Assembly: GCA_964510855.1 (NCBI GenBank)
Contig: CAZEDB010000008.1
Span: 8,748-72,747, forward strand
DNA from: UBA8828 sp964510855
Lineage (GTDB): Bacteria > Verrucomicrobiota > Verrucomicrobiia > Opitutales > UBA953
Reading direction: 5' to 3'
Length of the DNA: 64,000 nucleotides
In this document: positions 41,427 to 49,854 of the stretch, in pieces
Layout: each line of letters opens with the position of its first letter
Numbering within the stretch: position 1 is the first letter of the stretch
Made by a program: the position numbers and the translations under genes
The notes under the pieces: model-generated
What the model was told of the DNA's origin: nothing
What the model saw: only the letters and a program-made list of their open reading frames with translations
Database searches by the model: none

Positions 41427-42986
41427 ATGGCTCGTTCTATCGAGATTTACGATACCACCCTGCGCGACGGCGCCCAGGGTCTGGGTATCCATTTCTCGGT
41501 CGAAGACAAACTCCGTGTCGCCCAAGAGCTCGATCGTTTTGGGGTTACCTACATCGAGGGCGGCTGGCCCGGGTCTAATCCCCGTGACGTAGAGTTTTTC
41601 ACCCAAGCCAAGAAACTTAAATTTAAACACGCTAAGTTGGCGGCTTTTGGTTCGACCCGACGTAAAGGTATCCGTGCGTCGGAGGACGAACAAGTTAAAG
41701 GCCTGCTCGCAGTCGGCACCCCTGTCATCACTCTCTACGGCAAAACCTCTTTGACCCATGTGCGTGAGGTCTTGCGCTGCACCCCAGAAGAAAATCTGGA
41801 GATGATTGCGGATACTATTGCCTATCTCGTTAAAAACGGGCGTGAAGTCGTCTATGATTTGGAACATGCGGTTGATGGCTGGAAAGAAGATCGCGACTAC
41901 GCCCTCTCGTGTGCGCGTGCCGCTGCCAAAGCCGGTGCCTCTCGGATTGTAATTTGCGATACGAACGGTGGATCGTTGCCCGACGAAGTTGCGGCTTGTA
42001 CGCGCGACTTCATAGCTGCCACCGGCGTACCCATCGGCATCCATACCCACGATGACGCGGGCTTAGCCTTAGCTAATGCGCTCGCCGCTCTTGATGCTGG
42101 GGCCTCCCATATCCAAGGTACCATGAACGGTATCGGTGAACGCACGGGTAATTGCGACTTAACCGCTGCTATTCCCGTGGCCCAACTTAAGCGCGGTTGG
42201 CGCTGCGTGCCCGCCGCTTCGTTACGCCGCTTAACCTCGCTCTCGCGCTTCCTTGACGGCGTCACCAACCAGGCTCCCGATCCCCGTCGCCCTTGGGTAG
42301 GAGCGGCAGCCTTTGCTCACAAGGGTGGGACGCACGTTGACGCCATTCGTAAGTTTGCTGCCGCCTACGAGCACATCGATCCTGCTGCGGTTGGAAATAG
42401 CCGTGACGTTTTAGTTAGCGATCAATCCGGTCGTAGTAACCTTCTCCTCAAAGCGCGTGAACTCGGTATTGAGTTAGACAAGGATGCACCTTCAACCCGT
42501 AGTGCGCTCGAAGAACTTAAACGCCTCGAACACGAAGGTTGGAGTTTTGAAGACGCCGATGCCTCGCTGGTTTTATTACTTCGTCGTCATTTAGGAAAGA
42601 CGGCAGCGCTTCCCTTTGAGGTTCTGACTTATCATGTCTCTGTACGCGGTGGGTTAAACCAAGCTGCCTGCGAAGCTACTATCCGGGTTTCTATCGCCGG
42701 CAAAGAGTCATTAACTGTAGCGGAAGGTGATGGCCCTGTGCATGCGCTCGACCAAGCGCTCCGGCTTGCGCTCATTCGTGCCTTCCCTCGTTTGGCTAAG
42801 GTTCACTTATCCGATTATAAAGTGCGTGTACTGGCGGGTTCAGATGGAACCTCTGCTAAGACACGCGTAGTTGTGCGCTCAACCGATGGTGACGCCGCCT
42901 GGGGTACCGTCGGGGTTAGCGCCAACCTAGTCGAAGCTACACTACGTGCTCTTATCGATGGCTACGCCCACGCCCTCTCCCGCTGA
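41427..42986 (+). CDS. cimA: (R)-citramalate synthase
   Basis: It condenses pyruvate with acetyl-CoA to citramalate, starting the threonine-independent route to isoleucine. 519 residues in the DRE-TIM family: IYDTTLRDGAQGLGIHFSVEDKL, YIEGGWPGSNPRD, GKTSLTHVREVLRCTPEENLEMI, CDTNGGSLPDEV, HTHDDAGLALANALAALDAG, and the metal-binding GTMNGIGERTGNCDLTAAIP. The GWPGSNPxD and KTSxxHV blocks and the LeuA-like regulatory C-terminal domain distinguish CimA from isopropylmalate synthase. It overlaps the next gene by 29 bases. Confidence 0.93.
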   Translation: MARSIEIYDTTLRDGAQGLGIHFSVEDKLRVAQELDRFGVTYIEGGWPGSNPRDVEFFTQAKKLKFKHAKLAAFGSTRRKGIRASEDEQVKGLLAVGTPVITLYGKTSLTHVREVLRCTPEENLEMIADTIAYLVKNGREVVYDLEHAVDGWKEDRDYALSCARAAAKAGASRIVICDTNGGSLPDEVAACTRDFIAATGVPIGIHTHDDAGLALANALAALDAGASHIQGTMNGIGERTGNCDLTAAIPVAQLKRGWRCVPAASLRRLTSLSRFLDGVTNQAPDPRRPWVGAAAFAHKGGTHVDAIRKFAAAYEHIDPAAVGNSRDVLVSDQSGRSNLLLKARELGIELDKDAPSTRSALEELKRLEHEGWSFEDADASLVLLLRRHLGKTAALPFEVLTYHVSVRGGLNQAACEATIRVSIAGKESLTVAEGDGPVHALDQALRLALIRAFPRLAKVHLSDYKVRVLAGSDGTSAKTRVVVRSTDGDAAWGTVGVSANLVEATLRALIDGYAHALSR

Positions 42987-43329
42987 AACGAAGCCCGCAG
43001 CTACGGGTGATATGCCGGTCAACTCTTGGATCAACCAAGATACCACCCAAGATGCACGCCAGAATTTTATGCCGGGCGATCCGCTGCGGGTGAATTTTGG
43101 CGGCGAGGGTAGTACCTTTAGCCAAGGCACCTTTTCGACCAACGAAGGCTTCTCGGGTATTAAAGTCGATGGGCTTGAAGATGGTCCTATGACAGCGCGG
43201 GGTAATCTTACCGACGCAGCTCCCGTGTACTTAATTTTCTTAATTGGCGCGGTTATCTTCTACGTAATCTGGCGCCTTGTCACTCGCTCCGGCCGGGCAA
43301 ATTTTGCCGGGCAAGACGGCAATCGGTGA
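42958..43329 (+). CDS. Small single-pass membrane protein of unknown function
   Basis: It overlaps the 3' end of cimA in another frame. With ATG 42958 it has 123 residues; ATG 43012, after the cimA stop, is an alternative giving 105. The first 75 or so residues are soluble, polar and Gly/Asn/Thr-rich (NFGGEGSTFSQGTFSTNEGFSGIKVDG). One membrane helix follows (APVYLIFLIGAVIFYVIWRLVT), then a short basic tail. No family recognised. Coupling to cimA is by position only. Confidence 0.6.
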   Translation: MATPTPSPAETKPAATGDMPVNSWINQDTTQDARQNFMPGDPLRVNFGGEGSTFSQGTFSTNEGFSGIKVDGLEDGPMTARGNLTDAAPVYLIFLIGAVIFYVIWRLVTRSGRANFAGQDGNR

Positions 43330-43640
43330 GGGATGAAAATAGATTTCGGAATTAAGACTCCAGATGAAAGAGTCCTAAATTAAAAATTAAGAATTAAGAA
43401 TTAAAATCAGGCAGGCAGCTTTCTTTCTTTTGAAGTCTTTCCTCTGAAGTCTACCCCGGGTAGGGCGGTTTCTCCGAAACTGCTTCGTTACCGATGAGAG
43501 ATTAGCGATAAGAGATCGTAAGCCATCAAGTTACAGAGCCACTGAGCTAATGAGCTAACGAGCTAATAAGCTATTAGAGCTATCGAGCCCTAATCTCTAA
43601 TCCCTTATCCCTAATCTCTAATCTCTTATCTCCCCTCCCA
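43330..43640 (+). repeat. Mosaic repeat spacer R7
   Basis: In order: an isolated reversed CAGATGAAAGAGTC unit (43361), TTAARAA heptamers (43379-43403), TTGAAGTCT units (about 43430-43452), hairpin E (43465-43483). RGATWAG heptamers (about 43493-43520), GAGCTAAY octamers (about 43538-43585) and reverse CTAATCY heptamers (about 43590-43632) follow. It abuts tRNA-Arg. Confidence 0.8.
43465..43483. repeat. Palindromic hairpin, family E
   Basis: GCGGTTTC, loop TCC, GAAACTGC; one G-T pair in the stem. Confidence 0.8.
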
Positions 43641-43646
43641 CCCCAG

Positions 43647-43718
43647 CGTCCCCGGAAGGAATCGAACCTTCATCCTCGGTTTAGGAAACCAATGTTCTAT
43701 CCGTTGAACTACGGGGAC
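43647..43718 (-). tRNA. tRNA-Arg (anticodon CCT)
   Basis: Minus strand: acceptor GTCCCCG pairs with CGGGGAC. D-arm TAGTTCAACGGATAGAAC; anticodon stem TTGGT/ACCGA with loop TTCCTAA, anticodon CCT; T-arm GAAGGTTCGATTCCTTC. Discriminator G; CCA not encoded. 72 bases. Confidence 0.95.
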
Positions 43719-43815
43719 CTGAGATGCTTTAGGGAATAGTTGTGCTACGCTGCGGCAAGCCAAAGCCGAAGCAGGGCTTGCTCCCACCCCCCTCCTCAGT
43801 TGCTATGCCTCTCAT

Positions 43816-44853
43816 ATGTATATCCTGAGTGCAGAACCCGCATCGATTTTGCCTGGCTGGGCATGGGCAGCCTTCCTGGGTTTTGTGGTCGTCATGCTAG
43901 CGCTCGACCTCGGGGTCTTTAATCGTAAGGCCCATAAGCCTTCCTTTCGCGAGGCGGTAGCTTGGTGCGTCGTGTGGATATCGCTTGCGGTGGGTTTCGG
44001 CCTAATTCTCAACGCCTGGCGCGGCCCCGAAGATGCCCAGCTCTTTGCCGCTGCCTACTTGCTCGAGTTAGCCCTTTCGGTCGATAATCTTTTCATCTTC
44101 ATTCTCGTTTTTGCGCACTTCAAAATTCCCGCCGAGTATCAGCATCGGGTGCTTTTCTGGGGTATACTGGGTGCGGTGGTGATGCGGGCTCTCTTTATTG
44201 TACTCGGGGTTGCAGCCGTCGAACGGTTCGTTTGGTTGATTCCCATATTCGGTGCCTTCTTGCTTTTAACCGGCGTTAAACTCGCCCTCGCCAATGATAA
44301 GGATGAAGGTAAAGACATGGCGGAAAATTTATTTGTACGTCTCGCCCGGCGCTTCTTCCCCCTCACGCCTCACTTGCATGGCCAAGCCTTTGTGGTGCGT
44401 GAAAACAACCGGCTGCTTTATACTCCCCTCTTCGTTGTGCTTTTAGTTATTGAAGGCACGGATCTGGTTTTTGCCATCGACTCTATTCCCGCGGTTTTAG
44501 GCATTCTCCCACCCAATATGGAAATCGGCGAAAAGCGTTTCATCGCTTTTACCTCCAATATTTTTGCCATCCTCGGCCTGCGTTCGATGTATTTTGCCTT
44601 GGCTGGTTTCATTCACTACTTCCGCTTCCTTAAGCCCGCCCTAGCTTTCATTCTCTGCTTTATCGGCGTTAAAATGATTCTGCCTTGGGCCGCCAGTATC
44701 GGGCAGCCAGTGGGCCAATTTGCGAGCTGGGTGCCCAGTTTCATGGTCAGCGAGGGTCGGATGCATATGCCGACCAATATCTCCCTTGCCGTGATCGGCT
44801 GTGTCTTGGCCCTGGCCATGCTCCTGTCGCTGGCCTTTCCTAAGAAGCGCTAA
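43816..44853 (+). CDS. TerC/Alx-family membrane protein (probable manganese exporter)
   Basis: 345 residues with about nine membrane helices. Family blocks: FVVVMLALDLGVFNRKAHKPSFREA, LLELALSVDNLFIFILVFAHFKIPAEYQHRVLFWGI with the conserved SVDN, HGQAFVVRENNRLLYTPLFVVLLVIEGTDLVFAIDSIPAVLGI with the matching AIDSIPA, and FTSNIFAILGLRSMYFALAG. The repeated acidic SVDN/AIDS pairs suggest metal transport; Alx and related proteins export Mn. The 98-base leader shows no yybP-ykoY features. Monocistronic by position. Confidence 0.92.
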   Translation: MYILSAEPASILPGWAWAAFLGFVVVMLALDLGVFNRKAHKPSFREAVAWCVVWISLAVGFGLILNAWRGPEDAQLFAAAYLLELALSVDNLFIFILVFAHFKIPAEYQHRVLFWGILGAVVMRALFIVLGVAAVERFVWLIPIFGAFLLLTGVKLALANDKDEGKDMAENLFVRLARRFFPLTPHLHGQAFVVRENNRLLYTPLFVVLLVIEGTDLVFAIDSIPAVLGILPPNMEIGEKRFIAFTSNIFAILGLRSMYFALAGFIHYFRFLKPALAFILCFIGVKMILPWAASIGQPVGQFASWVPSFMVSEGRMHMPTNISLAVIGCVLALAMLLSLAFPKKR

Positions 44854-44900
44854 GGGATTTTCCGGTTTCCTTCGTGCCGATACCTTGCCACGCTGGGGCT

Positions 44901-46694
44901 GTGATCCTCCGTAGTCAGCGAAAGTTCCTACACCACCTTCGGGGGAATACGCATTTGCTGTTTTTTGCCGCGCTACTGAGTTTGCTCTTAGCCGCGAGTA
45001 GTGCACTAGGAATTCCTTTTTTAATCGGGCGAATCTTACCCGCCGCTCTTGATCCCAACTTGGTTGGCCAACCCCTGCTTAGTTTCCCGGACTGGCTTGG
45101 TTGGTCGCCTTGGGTGATTCCCTTGGGTTACGAAATTACCTTAGCGGTCGCTTTTCTCCCTACAGTTTTTTTAGTGCGGGCGATTTCGCAATGGGGCGCG
45201 GGAACTTTACTTAACATTGCCGGACTGCGAGTGGTTGAATCTGTTCGGGCCGAACTCTTCGCCCGCATTCAACGTCTCCCGGTGCGGGCATTTTCCCGCA
45301 TGCCCACAGGCGATTTTATTCAACGCCTCACGACCGACGTCCAATCCGTTCGCATCGTTTTAGTCGATGTTGCTAACGACATTTTAGTTCAGCCCTTCAC
45401 CCTTATTTTTGCCCTCGGGGTAATTGTATTTACCTGCCTCTCCCACGAAAACGGCCTTCTCTTCCTCGCTAGCCTTGGGGTTGTGCCTATTTCGGTACTA
45501 CTTGTACGTAAGCTAGGTAAAGCTTCTGCTAGTCGCCTTGCTCAATCTTATGGCGGCATGGCATTGATGAGTTCGATTGCGATTGAGAATTTACAGTCTC
45601 CCCGCGAAGTCCGCGCTTATAATTTAGAAGACCGCGAAATTGCCCGCTACGGTAAAGAAAGCCTCCGTGCCTTGCGTGATTACGCCCGTTTCGTACGCTA
45701 CGAAAAAGCACTTTCGCCCCTGCTCGAATTTGTGGCGGCCTGTGGTATAGCTTTTGCTGTCTGGGTTGGGGCTGATTCTGGACTCAAACTCGCCGACCTA
45801 CTTTTAATCATCACCGCTCTCTACATGGGTTATGACCCAGTTAAAAAGTTAGGCAGGGTTACCCAACAGCTTCGCATTGCTCGGGTAGGCTTAGATCGAA
45901 TCCAAGAAGTACTTAATATCCCTGATGATGTCCCAGAGCCTGAGGCCCCTGTGGCCTTAGAGAAAAAGACCGGTCATCTTCAACTGCAGGGCGTGGGCTT
46001 TGCCTACGACCGCGATCCGGTTCTCCGCGATATCCATCTCGATATTCCCGCTGGCCAGTCAGTGGCATTAGTTGGCCCAAGTGGTTCGGGTAAATCTACC
46101 CTGATTAATCTCATCCCGCGCTTCTTTGATCCTTCGGTTGGCAAGATTACTTTTGATGGAGTGGATTTACGTTCCCTTAAGCTGGCTGAGTTGCGGGGTG
46201 CGGTAGCTCTCGTCTCTCAGGAACCTGTGCTCTTTAACGAAACCATTCGTGAGAACATTCGCCTCGGTCGCCTAGAGGCAACGGATCATGAAGTCGAAAA
46301 TGCCGCCCGTCTCGCAGGTGCCTTAGAGTTTATTCAAGCCTTACCGGAGGGGATGGATACGCCCGTGGGCGAGCGAGGTACGTCGCTCTCAGGCGGTCAA
46401 CGTCAACGCGTAGCGATTGCCCGCGCCTTCCTTCGCGATGCACCTGTACTCTTGCTGGATGAGGCCACCTCCGCCCTCGATACCGATAGCGAGCGCGCCA
46501 TCCAAGGGGCCTTGCGTGAATTGATGCGCGGTCGCACCACGCTGATTATTGCGCACCGCTTTAGTACCATACGCGACGTGGATCGCGTGGTTGTGCTGGA
46601 TGCGGGTCGGGTGGTTGCCGATGGCACCCGCGAGGCCGTCTATGCCTCCAATGCACTTTTCAAACGCCTCTGGGATCAGCAGGCTGTAAGCTGA
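44901..46694 (+). CDS. ABC exporter, membrane and ATPase domains fused (MsbA-like)
   Basis: About 597 residues from GTG 44901 (GTG 44874 is possible). Residues 15-330 form a six-helix exporter domain, with the coupling segment FARIQRLPVRAFSRMPTGDFIQRLTTDVQSVRIV typical of MsbA. The ATPase has Walker A VGPSGSGKSTL, Q-loop VSQEPVLFNETIRENI, signature LSGGQRQRVAIARA, Walker B VLLLDEATSALD and His switch IIAHRFSTI. Lipid or lipid-linked glycan export is the likely role. The GT9 heptosyltransferase-like gene only 2 bases downstream supports lipopolysaccharide core export. Confidence 0.88.
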   Translation: MILRSQRKFLHHLRGNTHLLFFAALLSLLLAASSALGIPFLIGRILPAALDPNLVGQPLLSFPDWLGWSPWVIPLGYEITLAVAFLPTVFLVRAISQWGAGTLLNIAGLRVVESVRAELFARIQRLPVRAFSRMPTGDFIQRLTTDVQSVRIVLVDVANDILVQPFTLIFALGVIVFTCLSHENGLLFLASLGVVPISVLLVRKLGKASASRLAQSYGGMALMSSIAIENLQSPREVRAYNLEDREIARYGKESLRALRDYARFVRYEKALSPLLEFVAACGIAFAVWVGADSGLKLADLLLIITALYMGYDPVKKLGRVTQQLRIARVGLDRIQEVLNIPDDVPEPEAPVALEKKTGHLQLQGVGFAYDRDPVLRDIHLDIPAGQSVALVGPSGSGKSTLINLIPRFFDPSVGKITFDGVDLRSLKLAELRGAVALVSQEPVLFNETIRENIRLGRLEATDHEVENAARLAGALEFIQALPEGMDTPVGERGTSLSGGQRQRVAIARAFLRDAPVLLLDEATSALDTDSERAIQGALRELMRGRTTLIIAHRFSTIRDVDRVVVLDAGRVVADGTREAVYASNALFKRLWDQQAVS

Positions 46695-46696
46695 CC

Positions 46697-47695
46697 GTGC
46701 GTATTCTCATCGCCAAAACTTGTGGTCTGCGCGGTGCGCTTGCGATTACCCCTGCTATTCGCGCGATACGCGAACGTCACCCAGATGCCCGCATTACCGT
46801 GCTTTGTAGTTCTGCCGGCTTACCCATGCTCGATGGTTGCCCTGCGGTTGAAGTTGCCCTGCCACTCCCCGACGCCCCTGGGCCTGCGCTCCTCCTTCAT
46901 CTTCGTCGCCAAAACTTTGATCACGCCTTTGCTTTGTCGGAAACCCCAGCGGCGATTCGTTGTGTAGCTTTTTCAGGTGCCAAGCGCCGCTGGTCTTTAG
47001 GTAAAGTCGGTTGGCTCCGGCCGCTCTTTAACGGTTGGGGCGACCCTGGTACTTCAGATCCGCATGACGCCGCGGTTAACCATGCGGTGGTAGCGGCTGC
47101 TATGTTATTGGATCCCCGTCCTGGCCCCTACTGGTTTGCCACTTCGCGCATGCAAGAGCATGGGCTTCTTTTAGAGACTGGTCGTTTTGCCGTGCTTCAT
47201 CCGGTTGCTCCTGATCCTGCCCGCATGTTAGCCGTGCCCTTCTGGTCTCAACTCGGTAAAGGCCTCTTGGATCTTCCTGAAATTGACCGCTTGGTCGTTA
47301 CTTGTGGTCCAACCGCAGAAGAGCGGGTTTACGCGAGTGCGCTTTGTGCCGAAATCGGTCCTACTGCGGCAGTTGCAGGTAAACTTAATCTACCTCAGTT
47401 AGCCCGTCTGTTGGCGGACGCTCGTTTGTGCGTGGGGGTCGATACCCCGGTGCTGCAACTTGCCGCCGCAACGCGTTGTCCAGTCATCGGTCTTTATGGT
47501 CCTTCTGACTACGCGCGTAATCGCCCGTGGGATGCTTTGAGCCGCAATGTGCGCGTAGATACTGCGCCCTATGTCGGTGAATTGGCCGTCGATTGGCGGG
47601 CGCGTATGAGCCGTGCATTTGGTCGTCTTCGCCCCGAGCAAGGTCTTCAGGCTGCCGAAGAATTATTACGTATGACGGATAATGGGGTGAGGTAG
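46697..47695 (+). CDS. Glycosyltransferase family 9 (heptosyltransferase-like)
   Basis: 332 residues starting with GTG 46697, 2 bases after the ABC exporter. GT9 features: N-terminal RILIAKTCGLRGALAITPAIRAIRERHPDARITVL, a middle segment with FAVLHPVAPDP, and C-terminal LPQLARLLADARLCVGVDTPVLQLAAATRCPVIGLYGPSD, the nucleotide-sugar site with the GxDTxxxHxAxAxxxPxxxLxGP pattern. The usual His after GVDT is replaced by Gln (TPVLQLAAA), which is atypical. Likely adds a heptose to lipid A core or a similar envelope glycan; the acceptor is unknown. Confidence 0.85.
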   Translation: MRILIAKTCGLRGALAITPAIRAIRERHPDARITVLCSSAGLPMLDGCPAVEVALPLPDAPGPALLLHLRRQNFDHAFALSETPAAIRCVAFSGAKRRWSLGKVGWLRPLFNGWGDPGTSDPHDAAVNHAVVAAAMLLDPRPGPYWFATSRMQEHGLLLETGRFAVLHPVAPDPARMLAVPFWSQLGKGLLDLPEIDRLVVTCGPTAEERVYASALCAEIGPTAAVAGKLNLPQLARLLADARLCVGVDTPVLQLAAATRCPVIGLYGPSDYARNRPWDALSRNVRVDTAPYVGELAVDWRARMSRAFGRLRPEQGLQAAEELLRMTDNGVR

Positions 47696-48210
47696 GTGGG
47701 GGGTGAAGTAGAAAGTAGAAGGTAGAAAGTAAAAAGGCGAAGAACGAATAGGAAATTAAGAATTAAAAATTAAAATCAGATAGGGCATCTTCTTTTTTTT
47801 GAAGTCTTTCATCTGAAGTCCACCCCAGGTAGCGCGGTTGCTCCGAAACCGCTTTGCTGCCGATGTGAGATACGAGATAAGGGATAAGAGATCGGAAGTT
47901 AATTTATCCCGCTAACGAGCTATAGAGCTAATAATCCCTCCTCCCTTATCTCTAATCCCTAGTCTCATCCCGCTTCCTGCTAACACCGCTAATACCGCTA
48001 ATACTGAGATAAGAGATTAGGGATAAGAGATACGAGATCGTAGGCCACCAAGCTACAGAGCCATCGAGCTAATGAGCTACCGAGCTAACTCTCCCGCAGT
48101 TACCGCAGCCACCGCAGAAACGTCCGCTTCCTGCTAACACCGCTAACACCGCTATTCCCGCTAATGTCCCCCCCTTCTACCTTTTACCTTCTACTTTCTA
48201 CTTACCATCC
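47696..48210 (+). repeat. Mosaic repeat spacer R8
   Basis: In order: GTAGAAR heptamers (47708-47737), CGAARAA and TTAARAA (about 47738-47776), GAAGTCT/TTCATCT (about 47801-47820), hairpin E (47834-47852). A third copy of the ~66-bp GAGATAAGGG element (from 47867), reverse CTAATCC heptamers, CCGCTAATA nonamers (about 47983) and RGATWAG heptamers (about 48004-48035) follow. GAGCTAAY octamers, CCGCAGCCA nonamers (about 48094-48118), CCGCTAACA again, and CTTCTAC heptamers (about 48174-48204) complete it. From 48211 to 48295 the sequence is C/T-rich without units I can assign. Confidence 0.82.
47834..47852. repeat. Palindromic hairpin, family E (variant)
   Basis: GCGGTTGC, loop TCC, GAAACCGC; the arms differ at one pair. 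Confidence 0.75.
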
Positions 48211-48295
48211 CCTCCTTGCCCAACTTCCACCACTGCCTGACCCCCTTTTGCCCATTTTCGTTCAACTCCCCCCTTCCTTAGCCCCTTTCCTAACC

Positions 48296-48312
48296 TTGGC
48301 ACGGGGGGTGCA
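48296..48312 (+). promoter_or_regulatory. Sigma-54-type promoter of amt
   Basis: TTGGCACG (48296-48303), four bases, then GTGCA (48308-48312): the invariant GG and GC are 10 bases apart as required, and only one base departs from the TTGGCACG-N4-TTGCA consensus. Ammonium transporters are classic sigma-54/NtrC targets. Predicted transcription start is about 48322-48323, only 4-5 bases from the ATG. Confidence 0.75.
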
Positions 48313-48326
48313 TTAGAGGTTTCGAC

Positions 48327-49805
48327 ATGAACTCCTTGTTTCGAAATCTCCCCCTGCTGGCCCTCCTAGCGCTTGCGACTAACGCATTTGCTCAAGAGGC
48401 CGCCCAAGCCGCAGCCGCTCCAGCAGCCCCCGCCTTAGAACAGCGTGTCGCTGACCTTGAGGCTTATATTCACAACACCTCTCCAAAGGTGGGCGATGCC
48501 GCCGTGGCCTCGGGTCCGATCGCGGCTGTGGCAGGTCCGGGGCATAATGCCTTCCTGATGGTCTGTGCCGCACTCGTGTTGTTCATGACGCTTCCCGGCC
48601 TCTTTTTATTCTATGGTGGCTTGGTGCGGGCTAAGAATGTCCTTTCCGTGGCTGCACAGTGCCTCGGCATTGCAGGCTTAGTGGCCATCCTTTGGTGGGC
48701 AGTTGGCTACTCGCTGGTCTTTGGTAAAAACCTCGATGGCACCTCACTTGGCTTAGTGTTCGGTGGTACAGAGTATTTCTTCCTCAACGGTGTAACCGCG
48801 GCTCCTAACACCGATTACGCTTACTGGATCTCGCAAAATGTTTTTGCGATGTTCCAACTCATGTTCGCCATCATCACGCCTGCACTGATTGTCGGTGCGG
48901 TTGCGGAACGTATGAAGTTTTCTGCAGTTATCCTTTTTGTTACGATTTGGATGCTAGTCGTTTACTTCCCCATGGCACACAATGTTTGGGGTATTTCCGG
49001 TGCTATGAATGGGGTATGGAATGCTGCAGCACCGATTAAAGCCATCGATTTTGCCGGTGGAACCGTAGTGCACATGACCTCAGGCTGGTCTGCTTTACTC
49101 CTATGCATCATGGTGGGTAAGCGCATCGGCTTTGGCAAAACCCCCATGACACCTCACTCCATGGTACTGTGCATGATTGGTACCGGCATGCTCTGGTTTG
49201 GTTGGTATGGGTTTAACGCCGGCTCGGCCCTCGCTGCTGATGGTGTTGCCGCCCAAGCCTTCGCTACCACCACCCTCGCTGCTGCCGTAGCAGCTGCAAC
49301 TTGGGGCGCACTCGAGTGGATCTTCCGTGGCCACGCTAGTGTTTTAGGTCTTTGTTCAGGAGCGGTTGCTGGCTTGGTTGTGGTTACGCCTGCCGCGGGT
49401 TTCGTTTCACTGAATGCGGCCGTACTGATTGGGGTGCTCGCCGGCCTTATCCCTTTCCTTGCGGTGGTTTATATGAAGTCGAAGTTGGGCTACGACGACG
49501 CGCTCGATACCTTCGGTGTGCACGCCGTTGGCGGCACGCTTGGTGCCATCTTAACGGGTCTCTTTGCCTCGCCCGAGATTAACGGAAACTTAAACACCAA
49601 TCTGAAAGATGTGATTGCCTCGGGTGGTCTCGTTACGGAGCAGCTTAAAGCCGTTGGTATCACGCTCGCGCTTTCCTTGGTCGCCACCTATTTAATCGCG
49701 ACGGTGATTAAGTTGACCATTGGCTTACGTCCTTCCGAAGAAGACGAGTCCCGCGGTCTCGATGTTACCGATCACGGCGAAGAGGGTTACTCGTTAAAAG
49801 GATAA
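48327..49805 (+). CDS. amt: Ammonium transporter (Amt/Rh family)
   Basis: 492 residues: a signal peptide (MNSLFRNLPLLALLALATNAFAQ), an Ala/Pro-rich periplasmic stretch to about 70, then eleven membrane helices. Markers: GLFLFYGGLVRAKNVLS, NVFAMFQLMFAIITPALIVGAVAERMKF (paired Phe gate), FAGGTVVHMTSGWSALL (first pore His), LWFGWYGFNAGSAL, and DTFGVHAVGGTLGAILTG (second pore His). The tail (LRPSEEDESRGLDVTDHGEEGYSLKG) is the cytoplasmic end that PII proteins grip. No glnK is adjacent. Nitrogen-limitation control is suggested by the sigma-54 site. Confidence 0.95.
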   Translation: MNSLFRNLPLLALLALATNAFAQEAAQAAAAPAAPALEQRVADLEAYIHNTSPKVGDAAVASGPIAAVAGPGHNAFLMVCAALVLFMTLPGLFLFYGGLVRAKNVLSVAAQCLGIAGLVAILWWAVGYSLVFGKNLDGTSLGLVFGGTEYFFLNGVTAAPNTDYAYWISQNVFAMFQLMFAIITPALIVGAVAERMKFSAVILFVTIWMLVVYFPMAHNVWGISGAMNGVWNAAAPIKAIDFAGGTVVHMTSGWSALLLCIMVGKRIGFGKTPMTPHSMVLCMIGTGMLWFGWYGFNAGSALAADGVAAQAFATTTLAAAVAAATWGALEWIFRGHASVLGLCSGAVAGLVVVTPAAGFVSLNAAVLIGVLAGLIPFLAVVYMKSKLGYDDALDTFGVHAVGGTLGAILTGLFASPEINGNLNTNLKDVIASGGLVTEQLKAVGITLALSLVATYLIATVIKLTIGLRPSEEDESRGLDVTDHGEEGYSLKG

Positions 49806-49824
49806 CTTTTCTCACACCTGATTT

Positions 49825-49854
49825 AAGACCCCGCCAAGGCGGGGTCTTTTTTAT
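49825..49854. terminator. Bidirectional Rho-independent terminator between amt and the DNA glycosylase
   Basis: AAGACCCCGCC (49825-49835), loop AA, GGCGGGGTCTT (49838-49848), then TTTT; the A-rich left side gives a partial T tract on the other strand. Confidence 0.9.

Noticed and set aside
43719..43815. yybP-ykoY manganese riboswitch upstream of the TerC-family gene
   Set aside because: The leader is only 98 bases and lacks the conserved paired loops; the match is limited to a GCTACGC word.
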